DNA of 64,000 nt from Leptospira bouyouniensis (GCF_004769525.1 NZ_RQFT01000017.1:62001-126000), one strand, 5' to 3'. Shown: positions 47,104 through 57,664, numbered from the stretch's first letter. Program-made: numbers and translations. The notes: generated from the letters alone by a model not told the origin.

Positions 47104-48582
47104 TTAGTTTTCCTTTTTGTTTTTAGTGAGCTGACATACGAGTTGATTTAGGTTGATTTTTGCAAATCCGATCGACCTATCAGACATTGCGTAAGGAAGT
47201 ATTAGTTCACCTGCGTTTATCGCACTTCCACAACTATAAACTACATTTGGTACATATCCTTCTCTTTCTTTTTCATTTGGTACGAGAAGGGGTTCAATTA
47301 ATCTTCCGATTACGATCCGTGGATCCAGTTTTTCCAAGAGAAAAGCTCCAATTGAATATTTTCTCATTGGACCTACACCGTGGCTAATCACTAACCAACC
47401 TTCTTCAAGTTCTATTGGTGATCCACAATTTCCAAGTTGGATGAATTCCCAAGGATAGGTAGGTTTTAAAATCAATTCCTTGTTATACCAAAAATGGAGG
47501 TCCTCTGAATACATAAGGAAAATGTTTTCATTATCTTGCCTAGACAACATTGCATATTGTTTGTTAATTGTTCTTGGGAATAGTGCCATACCCTTGTTTT
47601 TTACTTCGGGTCCATTGAGTGTGCTTACTTTAAAGTGTAAAAAATCTCTGGTTTCTAATAGTTGAGGGAATGTGATTTTTCCATCATATGCAGTATAGGT
47701 TGCATAATAAATATGATTACCATCGTCATCTGTAAAATCAACAAACCGAGCATCTTCTATTCCGTTACTTTCGGAAGGTGAATGTGGGAAAATGATTCTT
47801 TCGGAAAGCTTTTGTTCACTATCATACTGAATTTCATAATTGGACAAAGCTAAGGAAAGGATTCCATTAGCGGTCATTCTGTTTTCAGATGATTTTGTTT
47901 TCGTGTTTTTTGTGAATTTGTCTAAATTCAATTTTAAATCTTCGATCGTAAAATAAGAATCCAGAAGGGAAAGTATAGTAATCGAAAAATCAGTTAGTAA
48001 ATCTAACTCTGATAATTTTCGTTCAAATATTTTTTTCTCATAGATTGGATTCGATATATTATCAGAGGTAGAAACATATTTGGTTGGATTTGTAATTGTG
48101 ATTTGGTTTTCCGAATCTACAATACCTGATCTAAAAGTAATAGATGATATATGTCCTTCTCCCGTGGCCCGTAAACTCATGATGAAACGTTTGCAACCTG
48201 GAGGAAGATTGGTTTGGTCTTTATCCCAAATGATTGAGGGGTTAAATAATGCTGCTGATTCTAAGGAGTACTCCTGTGTAAAGTAAGCTCCTATCAAAAG
48301 TTTTCTTTCTTCAGAAAGGATATGGTCTGTGAGAAGATATTTCTTTATTTGTTGGTATCTTTGTAAAAAGAATTTTTTTAATCGTTTATGTCTTTCTTCA
48401 AAGGAAGTGAGTAGTGCATTTATTTCATTATTTACTTCTGTCTCAGTAAGTGTTTGAATTCTACCTAAAATTTTAATGATTCGTTCTTCTGGCTCAATAT
48501 ATAGAGGTCGGTATAAAACCCTTCGATAATCAGGTGTTAGTTCTAATCCAGTTCGAACGAGTTCCAAATTTTGTGTATTCAT
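47104..48582 (-). CDS. GH130-family glycoside phosphorylase-like protein, long form
   Basis: A 492-residue protein. An extra N-terminal part of about 150 residues (helical, EERHKRLKKFFLQRYQQIKKY) precedes a five-bladed propeller. SNGIEDARFVDF corresponds to the GH130 catalytic aspartate motif (GxEDPR in relatives). MALFPRTINKQYAMLSR, LGNCGSPIELEEGWLVISHG and YVPNVVYSCGS are further family marks. GH130 enzymes phosphorolyse or hydrolyse beta-mannosides. It begins directly after the second GH130 gene stops, so the three genes form one operon with the glycosyltransferase. Confidence 0.85.
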   Translation of the reverse strand: MNTQNLELVRTGLELTPDYRRVLYRPLYIEPEERIIKILGRIQTLTETEVNNEINALLTSFEERHKRLKKFFLQRYQQIKKYLLTDHILSEERKLLIGAYFTQEYSLESAALFNPSIIWDKDQTNLPPGCKRFIMSLRATGEGHISSITFRSGIVDSENQITITNPTKYVSTSDNISNPIYEKKIFERKLSELDLLTDFSITILSLLDSYFTIEDLKLNLDKFTKNTKTKSSENRMTANGILSLALSNYEIQYDSEQKLSERIIFPHSPSESNGIEDARFVDFTDDDGNHIYYATYTAYDGKITFPQLLETRDFLHFKVSTLNGPEVKNKGMALFPRTINKQYAMLSRQDNENIFLMYSEDLHFWYNKELILKPTYPWEFIQLGNCGSPIELEEGWLVISHGVGPMRKYSIGAFLLEKLDPRIVIGRLIEPLLVPNEKEREGYVPNVVYSCGSAINAGELILPYAMSDRSIGFAKINLNQLVCQLTKNKKEN

Positions 48583-49521
48583 TTATTGGTTCTGAAGCCA
48601 GTCGAGTAACTTGCGAACACTTCCCGTAGCTACACCAATACTTGTATCGGCTGCCCCGTAGTATAAATGGATTGTATCATTGTCTGCTAATAGTGTTAAT
48701 CCACATGGGAATACAACATCTTTGACGTCACCAAATCTTTCGTAATCAGTCTCGGGCGCAAAGATCCAGTCATTTGTTCTTTTGATACAAATATCTGGAT
48801 GTTCCAAATCCAACAAAGCTAATCCAATTCTATACAGATATCCAGATGCATTTTTTTTAACACCATGATAGATAATAAGCCAACCTTCCTTTGTTTCGAT
48901 AGGAGGTGCTCCTAAACCAATTTTTTCGGCATCCCACCAACCTCCTGTCCTTGTTCCCAAAATAAGTTTCCGATCTTTCCAATGCATTAAATCCACTGAA
49001 TAAGATATCCAAATATTGGCACTATTATGGTCGATTGGTCTGTGAAGCATCACCCACCTATCTTGAATCTTTCTAGGGAATAAAGCTGCATCTTTATCAT
49101 TAGGTTTTAAAACCATTCCAAGTTTTATTTGTTCTTCAAAATTTTCTGTAATAGCTAGCGAAACTGAAGGACCACTTTTTCCGTAAGAAACATAACAAAT
49201 TATATATTGATTTAATTCGCTAATAAAGGTAATCCTTGGATCCTCAATTCCCCAACACTCAGCAGGATATATTTCTGGTTCCGCTGTCATAAATGGACTT
49301 GGATTTATTATCCAATGGTTTAAACCATTTTTTGACCTAGCAATCCCTAGTTGTGATAATCCTTTGCGATCTTCCATCCGACATAAAAGTAATGTATTCC
49401 CATCTTTTAAAATAGTTGCCCCTGGATTAAATACAGTATGTACAGGATATGGCCACATACTGGCTGTTAGGATAGGATTTTCACTGTTTCTTACAAATAA
49501 TTCAGGATAGTTGGGGTTCAT
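48583..49521 (-). CDS. GH130-family glycoside phosphorylase-like protein, short form
   Basis: A 312-residue propeller enzyme of normal GH130 length. The features are NPGATILKDGNTLLLCRMEDRKG, AECWGIEDPRITF with the proposed catalytic aspartate, AALFPRKIQDRWVMLHRP, GLGAPPIETKEGWLIIYHGV and FPCGLTLL. Family members act on beta-1,2- or beta-1,4-mannosides, usually with inorganic phosphate. The subfamily cannot be decided by eye. It overlaps the glycosyltransferase gene by 4 bp and abuts the other GH130 gene. Confidence 0.88.
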   Translation of the reverse strand: MNPNYPELFVRNSENPILTASMWPYPVHTVFNPGATILKDGNTLLLCRMEDRKGLSQLGIARSKNGLNHWIINPSPFMTAEPEIYPAECWGIEDPRITFISELNQYIICYVSYGKSGPSVSLAITENFEEQIKLGMVLKPNDKDAALFPRKIQDRWVMLHRPIDHNSANIWISYSVDLMHWKDRKLILGTRTGGWWDAEKIGLGAPPIETKEGWLIIYHGVKKNASGYLYRIGLALLDLEHPDICIKRTNDWIFAPETDYERFGDVKDVVFPCGLTLLADNDTIHLYYGAADTSIGVATGSVRKLLDWLQNQ

Positions 49522-51773
49522 ATAGTACCTTTTGAAAAATTGATACTTTCTTCTAGCCGCATCTCTAACATACTTTGCATAAATGCTAAAGTAGATTCTG
49601 CTCCTTGATTTTCATTCATACGATCGGAATGTAATCCGTCGCGACAACCACCAGTAGTAGGATCATATAAAGAAACTTTTAAATCATTTCTTCCCAGAAA
49701 CCATTCAAAAGCTCGGTTGGCTTCTTTTTTCCAAAATTGGTCTTTGGTAATATGAAAGGCGTCGATTGATGCGGATACCATTGTTTGAGCCTCTACAGGC
49801 TGTTGGTCAAATCTCGCATGTAGTCCTCCGCGAGTGTAAAATCCATTTGTGCCAATAGGAATGAAATGACCACCATCATCCTTTGCTTTTTGTAAATCAG
49901 CTAACCAAAATAAACTTTTTAAACCAATATCTACCATATTTTGATTTTGCATTGATTTTCCTGAAACAAGAAGTGCATGAGGAAGAATTGCATTACAATA
50001 ACTAAGTGATTGTTCAAACCAAAACCACTCGGATTTAAAGTTTTCTTTGGAAAGTTGCAAGATTCTATTTGCTAATTCGTCTCTAATTGATTCTGCTCGC
50101 CTATCGCCTTTAAATCGTTTAAAATATTCATTCAGGCCCAAAAGAGAAAAAGCCCATGCCCTTGGACTATTCATAGTTAATATTGAAGGAAGTGCTTCTT
50201 CAAATAATCGACCGGCTATGGTTGGTAATTTTGGGAGAGATTCTATTCCGAGAATTGTTCCTAAGGCCATTAATGATCTTCCGTGGCTATCTTCAGATCC
50301 TGATTCTTCTAACCAATTTCTCTGATAATCCATAAAGTTTCTAAATCTTTTTGTTTTTGCATTATATGCATACCATAAGAAGGCTAAGTATCGATAGCTT
50401 AATTTGTAAGTGGTATCAGAATCTAAATCTTCAATCAACTTACACACAATCAATGCACGTGCATTGTCATCGGTTGTGTACCCTTCACCGTAATTTGGTA
50501 AGGTGAAAAATGCATGTTGCAACATACCTGTATCATCAGTCATATGTTCCAAGTGAGTTAATTTTAGAACAGGAAATTCAATCGGTGGTGTATTTCTTAA
50601 TTTTATATTGAATCCTAATGAAGAATAGTATCTTTTTTCTTCTCTGGCACGACGAAAAGATTCCATATAACGCCTTGAAACTTGCGACCATATCATACTC
50701 CGGGCGAATAGGTATGCTTTTTTTCGCATAGAATGACGCATGGCTTCGTTTTCTAATAGATGGATTACTTCATAACTCAGAGTTTTGTTATCATGAAAAG
50801 GAATTAAGATTCCTCTTCCTTCAGCTAACATTTCTTCTGCATACCAATAAGGAGTTGATATGATTGCTTTTCCAGCTCCTAAAGTATAAGCAAGGGTTCC
50901 CGAAACAATTTGATTGGGTTCTAAATAGGGCGTAATATAAATATCAGTTGCACCAATGAATTCAGTTAATTCTCTTTGGCTGACAAATTTATTATAAAAG
51001 AGAACATTTTTCTCAACTTTGTTTTCTCTTGCAAGTAACTGTAAGGAAATTCTGTAGGCTTCACCTGCGTTTCGAAGTACTTGTGGATGTGTGGCACCAA
51101 GGATAATATAAACAACATTTGGAAATTTTTGAATGATGTTCGGTAAAGCAAGAATTACATTTTCCAATCCTTTGTTAGCTGAAATTAGTCCGAAACTCAT
51201 TAAAACTACTTTGCCCTCTACACCAAATAAATCTTTGTGAAAACTTGGATCTACAAATGGTACGTCTGGGATTCCATGTGCGATGATATCAATTTTATCA
51301 GATTGGATGTTATAAACGTTTTTTAAAATTTCGGCTCCAGTGTTGCTCATCACTACAATTCTATCTGATAATGAAATTAATTGTTCTAATACATGTCGTT
51401 GGTCAGGATCTGGTTCTTTAAGAATCGTATGTAAGGTAGTGACAATCGGCATATGTAAATCACGCAGGAGGGAAAGTATATGGCTTCCTGACCTTCCTCC
51501 GAAAATTCCGTACTCGAACTGAAGTGAAACGAGGTCAACATTGTTGATGTTTAAAAAATCTGCTGCGCGATGATACGAATTGATGTCCTTTTCTTTTAGT
51601 TCAAAACGTACTCTTATAGGGTATGCATAACCAGAGTCGATATCATTTACTGGGAGTGCAATACAGGCAGTTTCAGGGAATTGTTGTGAAATGGATTCAC
51701 ATAGGTCAGTTGTAAAAGTGGCAATCCCACATTGTCTTGGGGCATAGTTACCAATAAAGGCAACTCTTTTCAC
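49518..51773 (-). CDS. GT4 glycosyltransferase with C-terminal alpha/alpha-toroid-like domain
   Basis: A 751-residue two-part protein. Residues 1 to about 385 are a GT-B GT4 transferase: VAFIGNYAPRQCGIATFTTDL, TLHTILKEPDP, MSFGLISANKGLENVILALP, and the E-rich nucleotide-sugar loop EPNQIVSGTLAYTLGAGKAI. Residues about 400-740 are helical and resemble an (alpha/alpha)6 toroid (NYGEGYTTDDNARALIVC, DSHGRSLMALG, QQPVEAQTMVSASIDAF). Linkage to two GH130 genes suggests synthesis and phosphorolysis of a mannoside-type storage or surface glycan; that pathway is inference. It is the first gene of the operon. Confidence 0.88.
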   Translation of the reverse strand: MKRVAFIGNYAPRQCGIATFTTDLCESISQQFPETACIALPVNDIDSGYAYPIRVRFELKEKDINSYHRAADFLNINNVDLVSLQFEYGIFGGRSGSHILSLLRDLHMPIVTTLHTILKEPDPDQRHVLEQLISLSDRIVVMSNTGAEILKNVYNIQSDKIDIIAHGIPDVPFVDPSFHKDLFGVEGKVVLMSFGLISANKGLENVILALPNIIQKFPNVVYIILGATHPQVLRNAGEAYRISLQLLARENKVEKNVLFYNKFVSQRELTEFIGATDIYITPYLEPNQIVSGTLAYTLGAGKAIISTPYWYAEEMLAEGRGILIPFHDNKTLSYEVIHLLENEAMRHSMRKKAYLFARSMIWSQVSRRYMESFRRAREEKRYYSSLGFNIKLRNTPPIEFPVLKLTHLEHMTDDTGMLQHAFFTLPNYGEGYTTDDNARALIVCKLIEDLDSDTTYKLSYRYLAFLWYAYNAKTKRFRNFMDYQRNWLEESGSEDSHGRSLMALGTILGIESLPKLPTIAGRLFEEALPSILTMNSPRAWAFSLLGLNEYFKRFKGDRRAESIRDELANRILQLSKENFKSEWFWFEQSLSYCNAILPHALLVSGKSMQNQNMVDIGLKSLFWLADLQKAKDDGGHFIPIGTNGFYTRGGLHARFDQQPVEAQTMVSASIDAFHITKDQFWKKEANRAFEWFLGRNDLKVSLYDPTTGGCRDGLHSDRMNENQGAESTLAFMQSMLEMRLEESINFSKGTI

Positions 51774-53100
51774 GATTTACCAACTTTTGTACCGTTTCTA
51801 CAAAGATTCGATATGTTCTTTTTTGAATTTAGATTCATTTTTTGTTTCCTAGTGATTTGTACCATCATACCAACTGTCTTTAATATTTAGCGACTGGTAT
51901 TGTGTAGATTCAAAGATAGTGAACTTACTTCTTACAATCGTAAGTCGAAAAATGCAGGGGCTTTTTATCTGGACAGCTTAGCAGTAATAGGATTGCTAAC
52001 CTAACAATTAATAATGCAATGGTTCTTTATTAATTGCAAGAGAATTATAATCAATTTTCAATATAATTGATGAATTCTAAGGTATTTCTCGAAATTGTTT
52101 CGATTCTTTTGAATTTGTACAAAATGTACTAGGATTTTTGGGTTTTTGTTTTGTATTTTTGGTTTAAATTTAAGTTTTGAGATCTGTTTTTTAGGGTTAA
52201 ATCTTTAAAAAATTTGTTAATTTTAGTTTTAATCATATCAAAATTTTATGCTAGAAGTCTGGCGATTTGATTTAATAGACTTCGAAATGTATAGCGAATG
52301 TTATCTGGTAAGGTCGATCATGAATTCGCATTAATTTTTGTTTGTTCCAACTTTAGCTAGAAATGGACTTGGAAATGAAAAGAATAGTTTGAATAAGTTG
52401 GACCAATGCATGGAAATTATTTTTACGAAAAAGTTTTGAACATATCAATTTTCAATGAATCGATTTGATTCAGAAGGGAACAATCAAATTATAATTGTTC
52501 AAGATAAAACTTCATTTAAAGAAGCAGGTTTTGATATTTTTTTCACTTTATTTCCTTGTTTTAAAGTATCTATATCAGTATTCTCATTGCATGGCTTCCT
52601 GTAATATGAGTTGATCTTGCGAAGCATTCATTCGTGACATTATGTAGAATTATAGGTTATGATTCATAACGGTAATATTTTAATTTATATCTAATCCCAA
52701 ATCTTTGAACAAAATGGAAATCCAAATTTATTCCAATTGGGATTTCACAAGTAAATGTTTAGGACTACATGTTCCATACTAGTTTTTCCATCCTCAGTAT
52801 AGTTTTTTGAATTCCTAAAAAAATCAAATAATTGGAAAATCTAATCTATATTTAAACCGCCTTTCGAACATCTTGAAGGTAATTTCCATTTTACAAATCT
52901 CCATTCTAGTTAGGTTGGAGAGAGTGGCTTGTTGGAAACAAACATTCTCCCCTATGATATTTTTTCATGTTTTAAATCTTACTTCCCATTCTCCAGTTTT
53001 AATACTAAAGTTTTGTTCTGTTAGTTGTGTGGCACCACTATCGGCTAATGCAACAGTGGTTAGTATCATGGGAGTTTAAACCAATAACTTCGGGTTAGTT
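51774..53100. other. Gene-free interval of about 1.3 kb with two hairpins
   Basis: No supportable gene was seen upstream of the GT4 operon. The inverted repeat CAATTAATAA (52005-52014) / TTATTAATTG (52027-52036) lies 240 bp from the GT4 start. A longer hairpin at 52917-52952 pairs TTGTT with AACAA around GGA and, after a small bulge, GAGAGTG with CATTCTC. The antisense 34-codon frame near 53068 and the 68-codon plus frame at 52873 have no support. The interval could hold a leader, a small RNA or a decayed gene. Confidence 0.5.
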
Positions 53101-53418
53101 TTATTCAATAGATTCCAGATTTTGGAAAATCTCACGTTCTATTTGGATTGAGTTAAGAGCTAAAAATTGAGGCATATCAAAATTTTGATTTTGATACTCT
53201 GAAATGACGAGTGCCTTGGCATTTTGTAAACTGATTTGATCTTTCCATTTTGCTACTGTAACAAGTAGGATGTTATTATTTTTTTCACAAAGGTAAATCT
53301 CATCACTTAAAAAACCTGGAATTGTTTTTATAAATTCACGGTTGATTTTTACTCGAGTTAAAAAAACTTCTTTTGCTTCTTTTGGTAGTTGGAATCGATC
53401 AATTAGAATTTGGTTCAT
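53101..53418 (-). CDS. Antibiotic-biosynthesis-monooxygenase (ABM)-like small protein
   Basis: A 105-residue protein with the dimeric alpha/beta-barrel pattern: a short first strand (ILIDRFQLP), a helix with FLTRVKINREFIKTIPGFLSDE, then NNILLVTVAKWKDQISLQNA. Members may be monooxygenases or haem-degrading enzymes, or have no enzymatic role. The gene lies 99 bp from the AraC regulator gene on the same strand and is likely controlled by it. Confidence 0.7.
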   Translation of the reverse strand: MNQILIDRFQLPKEAKEVFLTRVKINREFIKTIPGFLSDEIYLCEKNNNILLVTVAKWKDQISLQNAKALVISEYQNQNFDMPQFLALNSIQIEREIFQNLESIE

Positions 53419-53517
53419 GGTATCCTCTTAGTATTTGCACTTTTAATAGCTTACTTAAAGAATAAGATACTCGTTATCAGATGAGAAAAATTGTAAAAAA
53501 TCAGAAAATAATCATCG

Positions 53518-54291
53518 TTACCAAATTTGTTTTTGTTCAAAAAAAGTTTTGGGTGATTTTCCTGTAAAAAGTTTGAATTCTTTGTTGAAATGGGATTGAT
53601 CAAAAAAACCATTATTATAAGCAATTTCTGTTAGGTTTATTTGGTTCGAATAGGAAGAAATGGCTGAATGAATTCGTAACAGATTTGAATAATGTTTCAT
53701 TGTTGTTCCGATGGAATTTTTGAATTTTTTTTCTAATGAGTCTAAACTACTTGGTAGGCCATGTTTTAAATCTTTTATCTTCAAATTCCCATTTGATTTT
53801 TTAATCTTTAAAAGAGTTTCGCTAACGATCGGATCAATTTTCTGCTCTCGTTGATTTTGAATTAAAAAATTCTCAATGAGATTAACTCTTACTAAGTCAG
53901 ACGAGGATTCAAAAAGTTTTTCTTCTATCTCTCTCAATGATTGATTAGGAATTAAGAGTTCTAAACTTAAAGTTTTACCATTGAATTCGGAGATAGGTTC
54001 CTGAAAAAAATTGGCAGCCCCAATTTCTGTCAATAGAACAAGTAACGCTGAAGATTTTTTATGATATATAATTGTTCTTGCGGATTTCCTAAACCCGGCA
54101 ATGCCCATTCTCGGCAGATCATACGAGTACTCAGACTCAATTGAATGTAAACTTCCTGAAAGTTGGAATGATAATACTAGATGAGGAGATGGTAGAATTT
54201 GGTTCTCAATACCTTCTTCTGTTTTGATAATTAAGTATTTTTGAACATAAGGGGAGAGTAACTTGGATGGAGAAAAACTCTGGATCTTCAT
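53518..54291 (-). CDS. AraC-family transcriptional regulator
   Basis: A 257-residue regulator with an N-terminal cupin-like sensor half (residues 1-150) and a C-terminal double helix-turn-helix. The second HTH is clear in NLTEIAYNNGFFDQSHFNKEFKLFTGKSPKTF; the first, near LKHGLPSSLDSLEKKFKNSIG, is degenerate. The inducer is unknown. Its neighbour downstream is the ABM-like gene, a common regulator-target layout. Confidence 0.87.
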   Translation of the reverse strand: MKIQSFSPSKLLSPYVQKYLIIKTEEGIENQILPSPHLVLSFQLSGSLHSIESEYSYDLPRMGIAGFRKSARTIIYHKKSSALLVLLTEIGAANFFQEPISEFNGKTLSLELLIPNQSLREIEEKLFESSSDLVRVNLIENFLIQNQREQKIDPIVSETLLKIKKSNGNLKIKDLKHGLPSSLDSLEKKFKNSIGTTMKHYSNLLRIHSAISSYSNQINLTEIAYNNGFFDQSHFNKEFKLFTGKSPKTFFEQKQIW

Positions 54292-54434
54292 TGTAATTTC
54301 AATCTTTCCAATGTATGATTAAGAATCTGAATCTTTTTTACCAAAATCAATTCCTAATTGCAGATATGATCCTAAAAACTTAAAACAGATTGTCTAAGAT
54401 TGGAGACCAGTCTTTGCTGATCTATGACTCCATT

Positions 54435-54773
54435 TTATTCCCATTTAACTATGTTTCCATTTTCTGTTACATTTCCAGATTGAACGATATTTGTAATAAT
54501 GAAAACGTCTGATACTCCTAATTTCAAATGTTTCTTCAATAACTTATCTAAGCTAAGTTGAATTCTTTCAATATTTGTTTTATCCCAAATAGAGGGTAGA
54601 AATAGGATAACCATTACTTTATAGTTTTGTCCTGCCTGTTGCGAAACATCTATGATTGAAAGGCAAATGTCTTTCAAATCAACTTCAATAGTTTCAGCCC
54701 ACTCTTTTGCAAGCGTCTCGAGTTGTTTGTTTGTTATTGTTATATCATTAATGTAACAGTTAGCTATCGGCAT
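54435..54773 (-). CDS. Tautomerase-superfamily-like protein
   Basis: A 112-residue protein that begins MPIANCYIN, which would expose Pro1 after Met removal as in 4-oxalocrotonate tautomerase and MIF relatives. The pattern of a helix after the first strand (TNKQLETLAKEWAETIEV), a second strand (KVMVILFLPS) and the closing GNVTENGNIVKW fits a single beta-alpha-beta tautomerase-like unit of MIF length. The assignment is tentative, and the gene stands alone. Confidence 0.55.
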   Translation of the reverse strand: MPIANCYINDITITNKQLETLAKEWAETIEVDLKDICLSIIDVSQQAGQNYKVMVILFLPSIWDKTNIERIQLSLDKLLKKHLKLGVSDVFIITNIVQSGNVTENGNIVKWE

Positions 54774-55271
54774 AAGATTCTAATTGATCATAAAAATGAT
54801 TCACTCTTTTGTTTCAATGTCAACTCATGTTCTTCAAGTGATTTACTAAAAGTGGGTTGAGTAGAATTCATTATGCCAAAACCTTAGATGATATTGGTTA
54901 ACCATCTTACAGTATGACAGAAAAAATTAAATGAGTTTGGTAAATCGATACATCGCAAACCATTTATGTAAGTGGAGATACGTTAAGGGATTACTCAATG
55001 TAAAACTGCGTCATGATTAGAAGTAATTGATACGGAACATAATCAGTGAGATGTAAGCCACGAGCCGAATTTTGGAGGTAAAAAACAAAAAAAGAACGAT
55101 GTGATTCTTTCCTCGTAATTAACTCTGTTTATTTTATTTTCTCTCTTCACTGATTTCTATCAAAAGAAAGGAATTCGTTTTGACGATTCATTGCTGATTT
55201 GCAGGATAAATAATAACCTATGGCGGTATTTTTTAAAAAAAATCGTCTGTCAATATGGGGATTTTAGCCTT
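54774..55271. other. Gene-free interval of about 500 bp upstream of the MCP gene
   Basis: No gene was supported. A perfect GGAGGT at 55074-55079 is not followed by a start codon with an open frame at a suitable distance. The region should carry the MCP promoter. Confidence 0.45.
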
Positions 55272-56837
55272 ATGTCATCAGTTTCTGGAAACTACTTAGA
55301 AAAAGGAAGTATGATCGCGAACACGATTCGCATTTCCTTTGCAATTGTGATGTTATCTATCAATATTTTTTTTATGGTGGCGATTCCAACGACCGAAAGA
55401 ACGATGAGCCTTATTTTATCATTTCTAGAATTTATCGTTTTGTCATATGGTGTTTATACCTTTTGGCTTTATAAAAAACAAAAATTCTTTTTAAAATTTG
55501 CTTACATCTCCATTTTACTCGATATCATCATTTATTCCAGTGTTTTCGCCATTGTTGTCATTATGTCCAAAACACCTGCAGAAAAAGTTTCGATAGCGAC
55601 ATTACCTTTTGTAATGTTAGTTCTCCTATTTGTTGTTATTTACTCTGGTTTTCTTTTGTCATATCGTTTAACTATGACAGTTGGATACATTGCAATTTCA
55701 AGTTTACTACTTTATGTATTTTTAGCCGTAATGGGTGGTGCTGAAATTAAATTTATTGCGACTGCTGCAAATCAATTTGGGATTCCATTCATCGGGATTA
55801 ATACAATCGCTTTGATTTGTGGTGTACATATGATGAGTGCCGTCGTAAAATTTATGTCGAATTCTAGTAATGAAGCAACAAAATCCGCCGAAGAAGCAAG
55901 ATTAAAATCTGAATCCGCAAATCAAACAAAGCAAAACATCCAACAAGAAGCGGAAACGTTGAATAAAAGTGTCCAAGAAATGTTAAAATTTATGGATTCA
56001 TTGAATACGGAAATCCAAACACAAGTTTCTAGCGTCGAAGAGATCAGTGCGTCAATGGAAGAACTTGCAGCTTCAATGGACAGTGCTAGCGATTTTGTGA
56101 AATCACAGTTTACAAGGATCGATGATTTAAACCAAGAAAGTTCAGTGATGGATAAAATTTTATCTGAAGTATACACTTCAACAATCAATTTAGCACAAAC
56201 CACTGATGAATCAAAACAATATAGTCTTCAAGTAACGACAGCTATGGATTCAGTTAGCTCCAATTTTGAAGAAATTAAAGAAAGCTTTCAAAAAGTGGAA
56301 GAAGTAAACCAAATTTTACGAGACATAGCTGATCGAACCAACTTACTTGCATTAAATGCTTCGATTGAAGCAGCTCGTGCTGGTGAACATGGAAGGGGTT
56401 TTGCTGTAGTAGCTCAAGAAGTTGCAAAACTTGCTGACAGTGCACAGGAAAATGCATCACTAATTTCAAAAATCATTACACAAGCGGCTAAACAAATTGT
56501 GAGCGGAAATACGGCAGCTTCCGAAACGAAAGAAAAAATGGGAATCCAGGATAAAAGTTTTGGTATCCTCGTTTCTAACCTTTCTGATTTAAAAATTAAA
56601 GTAGAAAAACAAACATCCATTCATAAATCTTTTTTAAATTCATTCCAAGAATTGTTTTCACTTTCCAAACAATTGGAAGTTTTGGCATCCGAACAAAAAA
56701 CAGGAACACAAGAAATGTCAAGAGCGCTTGTATCGATTGAACAATCTGCTTCGTCTCTTGCATCCAATACTTCCCACTTGCGTGAAAATGTGGATGGACT
56801 CTCAAAGCAATCACAGCGATTGGCAAATCACATTTAA
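55272..56837 (+). CDS. Methyl-accepting chemotaxis protein with multi-span sensor
   Basis: A protein of about 521 residues. The frame is open from 55191, but ATG 55272 ([13 protein letters not shown]) is the likely start. Residues about 15-185 carry six predicted membrane spans and no large periplasmic domain, so a signal would be sensed in or near the membrane. The cytoplasmic coiled coil holds the signalling hairpin [20 protein letters not shown], continuing [18 protein letters not shown]. No CheA or CheW gene is nearby. Confidence 0.92.
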   Translation: MSSVSGNYLEKGSMIANTIRISFAIVMLSINIFFMVAIPTTERTMSLILSFLEFIVLSYGVYTFWLYKKQKFFLKFAYISILLDIIIYSSVFAIVVIMSKTPAEKVSIATLPFVMLVLLFVVIYSGFLLSYRLTMTVGYIAISSLLLYVFLAVMGGAEIKFIATAANQFGIPFIGINTIALICGVHMMSAVVKFMSNSSNEATKSAEEARLKSESANQTKQNIQQEAETLNKSVQEMLKFMDSLNTEIQTQVSSVEEISASMEELAASMDSASDFVKSQFTRIDDLNQESSVMDKILSEVYTSTINLAQTTDESKQYSLQVTTAMDSVSSNFEEIKESFQKVEEVNQILRDIADRTNLLALNASIEAARAGEHGRGFAVVAQEVAKLADSAQENASLISKIITQAAKQIVSGNTAASETKEKMGIQDKSFGILVSNLSDLKIKVEKQTSIHKSFLNSFQELFSLSKQLEVLASEQKTGTQEMSRALVSIEQSASSLASNTSHLRENVDGLSKQSQRLANHI

Positions 56838-56868
56838 GATTGGAGCGAATAACCGGAAAGGTTCAGGC
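56838..56868 (+). repeat. Half copy of the dispersed palindromic repeat (F)
   Basis: GATTGGAGCGAATAACCGGAAA follows directly after the MCP stop codon and matches the right half of copies C and D, whose left half is missing. It suggests a broken insertion or an end exchange. Confidence 0.6.
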
Positions 56869-56878
56869 AAAAAAAAAG

Positions 56879-57637
56879 TTATGGCTCCGATACACACCTA
56901 ACTGACCTAGCAAATGCTTTCCCTGAGCCGGTAGTGTAACCCCTCATATAATCTATATACCATGCTACACCGGAGGTTTGTGCATTGGCAGTCCAATATG
57001 GACCGATCGCACCAGCCCCTGCCAAAGGGAAGATCGTTGTATTAAGGAAGTAACGTTTGACACTTCCGCAACCTGCCAAATCATCGTCTACTGGTATATC
57101 CGTAGGATTTTCAGAACAAGCAACCGTCAGTTTTAACTCATTTTTCGTTGCGACACGCCAATTGGATCGTCCACCTAACTCCAATGTATCGCAATACGTG
57201 TAGGCAGCACTTGTCGAATTATTTAATAAAAAAGTACCTATATCATTACAAGAATTGTCATTGGTGGGGCAGTAAAATACTTGATTTGGAACCTCTGGCG
57301 AACAGGAATTGCTTTCTTGGAGCCATGTCTGACCACTTGAACATTTTGCATACGTTAGAGTTGTTTCTGTGTATACTTGCCCACCAAATGTGCCAGCATT
57401 CCCTATGAATAGTACGGTTCCATCTCTGTTGTCTGTAAAAGTTCCCCATGGGTATCTGACAGACTGATTTAATTGTACTAAAGCAAGAAGGGTTAGTGTT
57501 GATTGTATTGATCCGCCCGAATCTTTTTTGGAAGTTGTAGTTTGGAATAACAAATAGTATAGAGGTGAACAATTACCGGAGACAAATAAGGATATCAATA
57601 AAATGAATAGTGAAAAACGAACTAAAATTCGTTTCAT
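56879..57637 (-). CDS. DUF1566-type lipoprotein
   Basis: A protein of about 252 residues. The lipobox is in LLISLFVSGNC. The C-terminal part follows the Lcl/DUF1566 pattern (GGRSNWRVATKNELKL, YWTANAQTSGVAWYIDY, ARSVRCVSEP), and the middle is Cys-rich (AKCSSGQTWLQESNSC, CPTNDNSC). ATG 57637 gives the standard signal peptide; ATG 57664 is an alternative. Such proteins are often surface-exposed lectin-like modules. The function is unknown. Confidence 0.82.
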   Translation of the reverse strand: MKRILVRFSLFILLISLFVSGNCSPLYYLLFQTTTSKKDSGGSIQSTLTLLALVQLNQSVRYPWGTFTDNRDGTVLFIGNAGTFGGQVYTETTLTYAKCSSGQTWLQESNSCSPEVPNQVFYCPTNDNSCNDIGTFLLNNSTSAAYTYCDTLELGGRSNWRVATKNELKLTVACSENPTDIPVDDDLAGCGSVKRYFLNTTIFPLAGAGAIGPYWTANAQTSGVAWYIDYMRGYTTGSGKAFARSVRCVSEP

Positions 57638-57664
57638 AAGTATTTGCAGTTTTGTTTCACCCAT

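Noticed and set aside
52873..53079. 68-codon plus-strand frame and an antisense 34-codon frame in the gene-free interval
   Set aside because: Neither has a ribosome-binding site or recognised similarity; the hairpin at 52917-52952 falls within them.
55074..55079. Perfect GGAGGT Shine-Dalgarno sequence
   Set aside because: No start codon with an open frame lies at a suitable distance; the first ATG nearby is followed at once by a stop.
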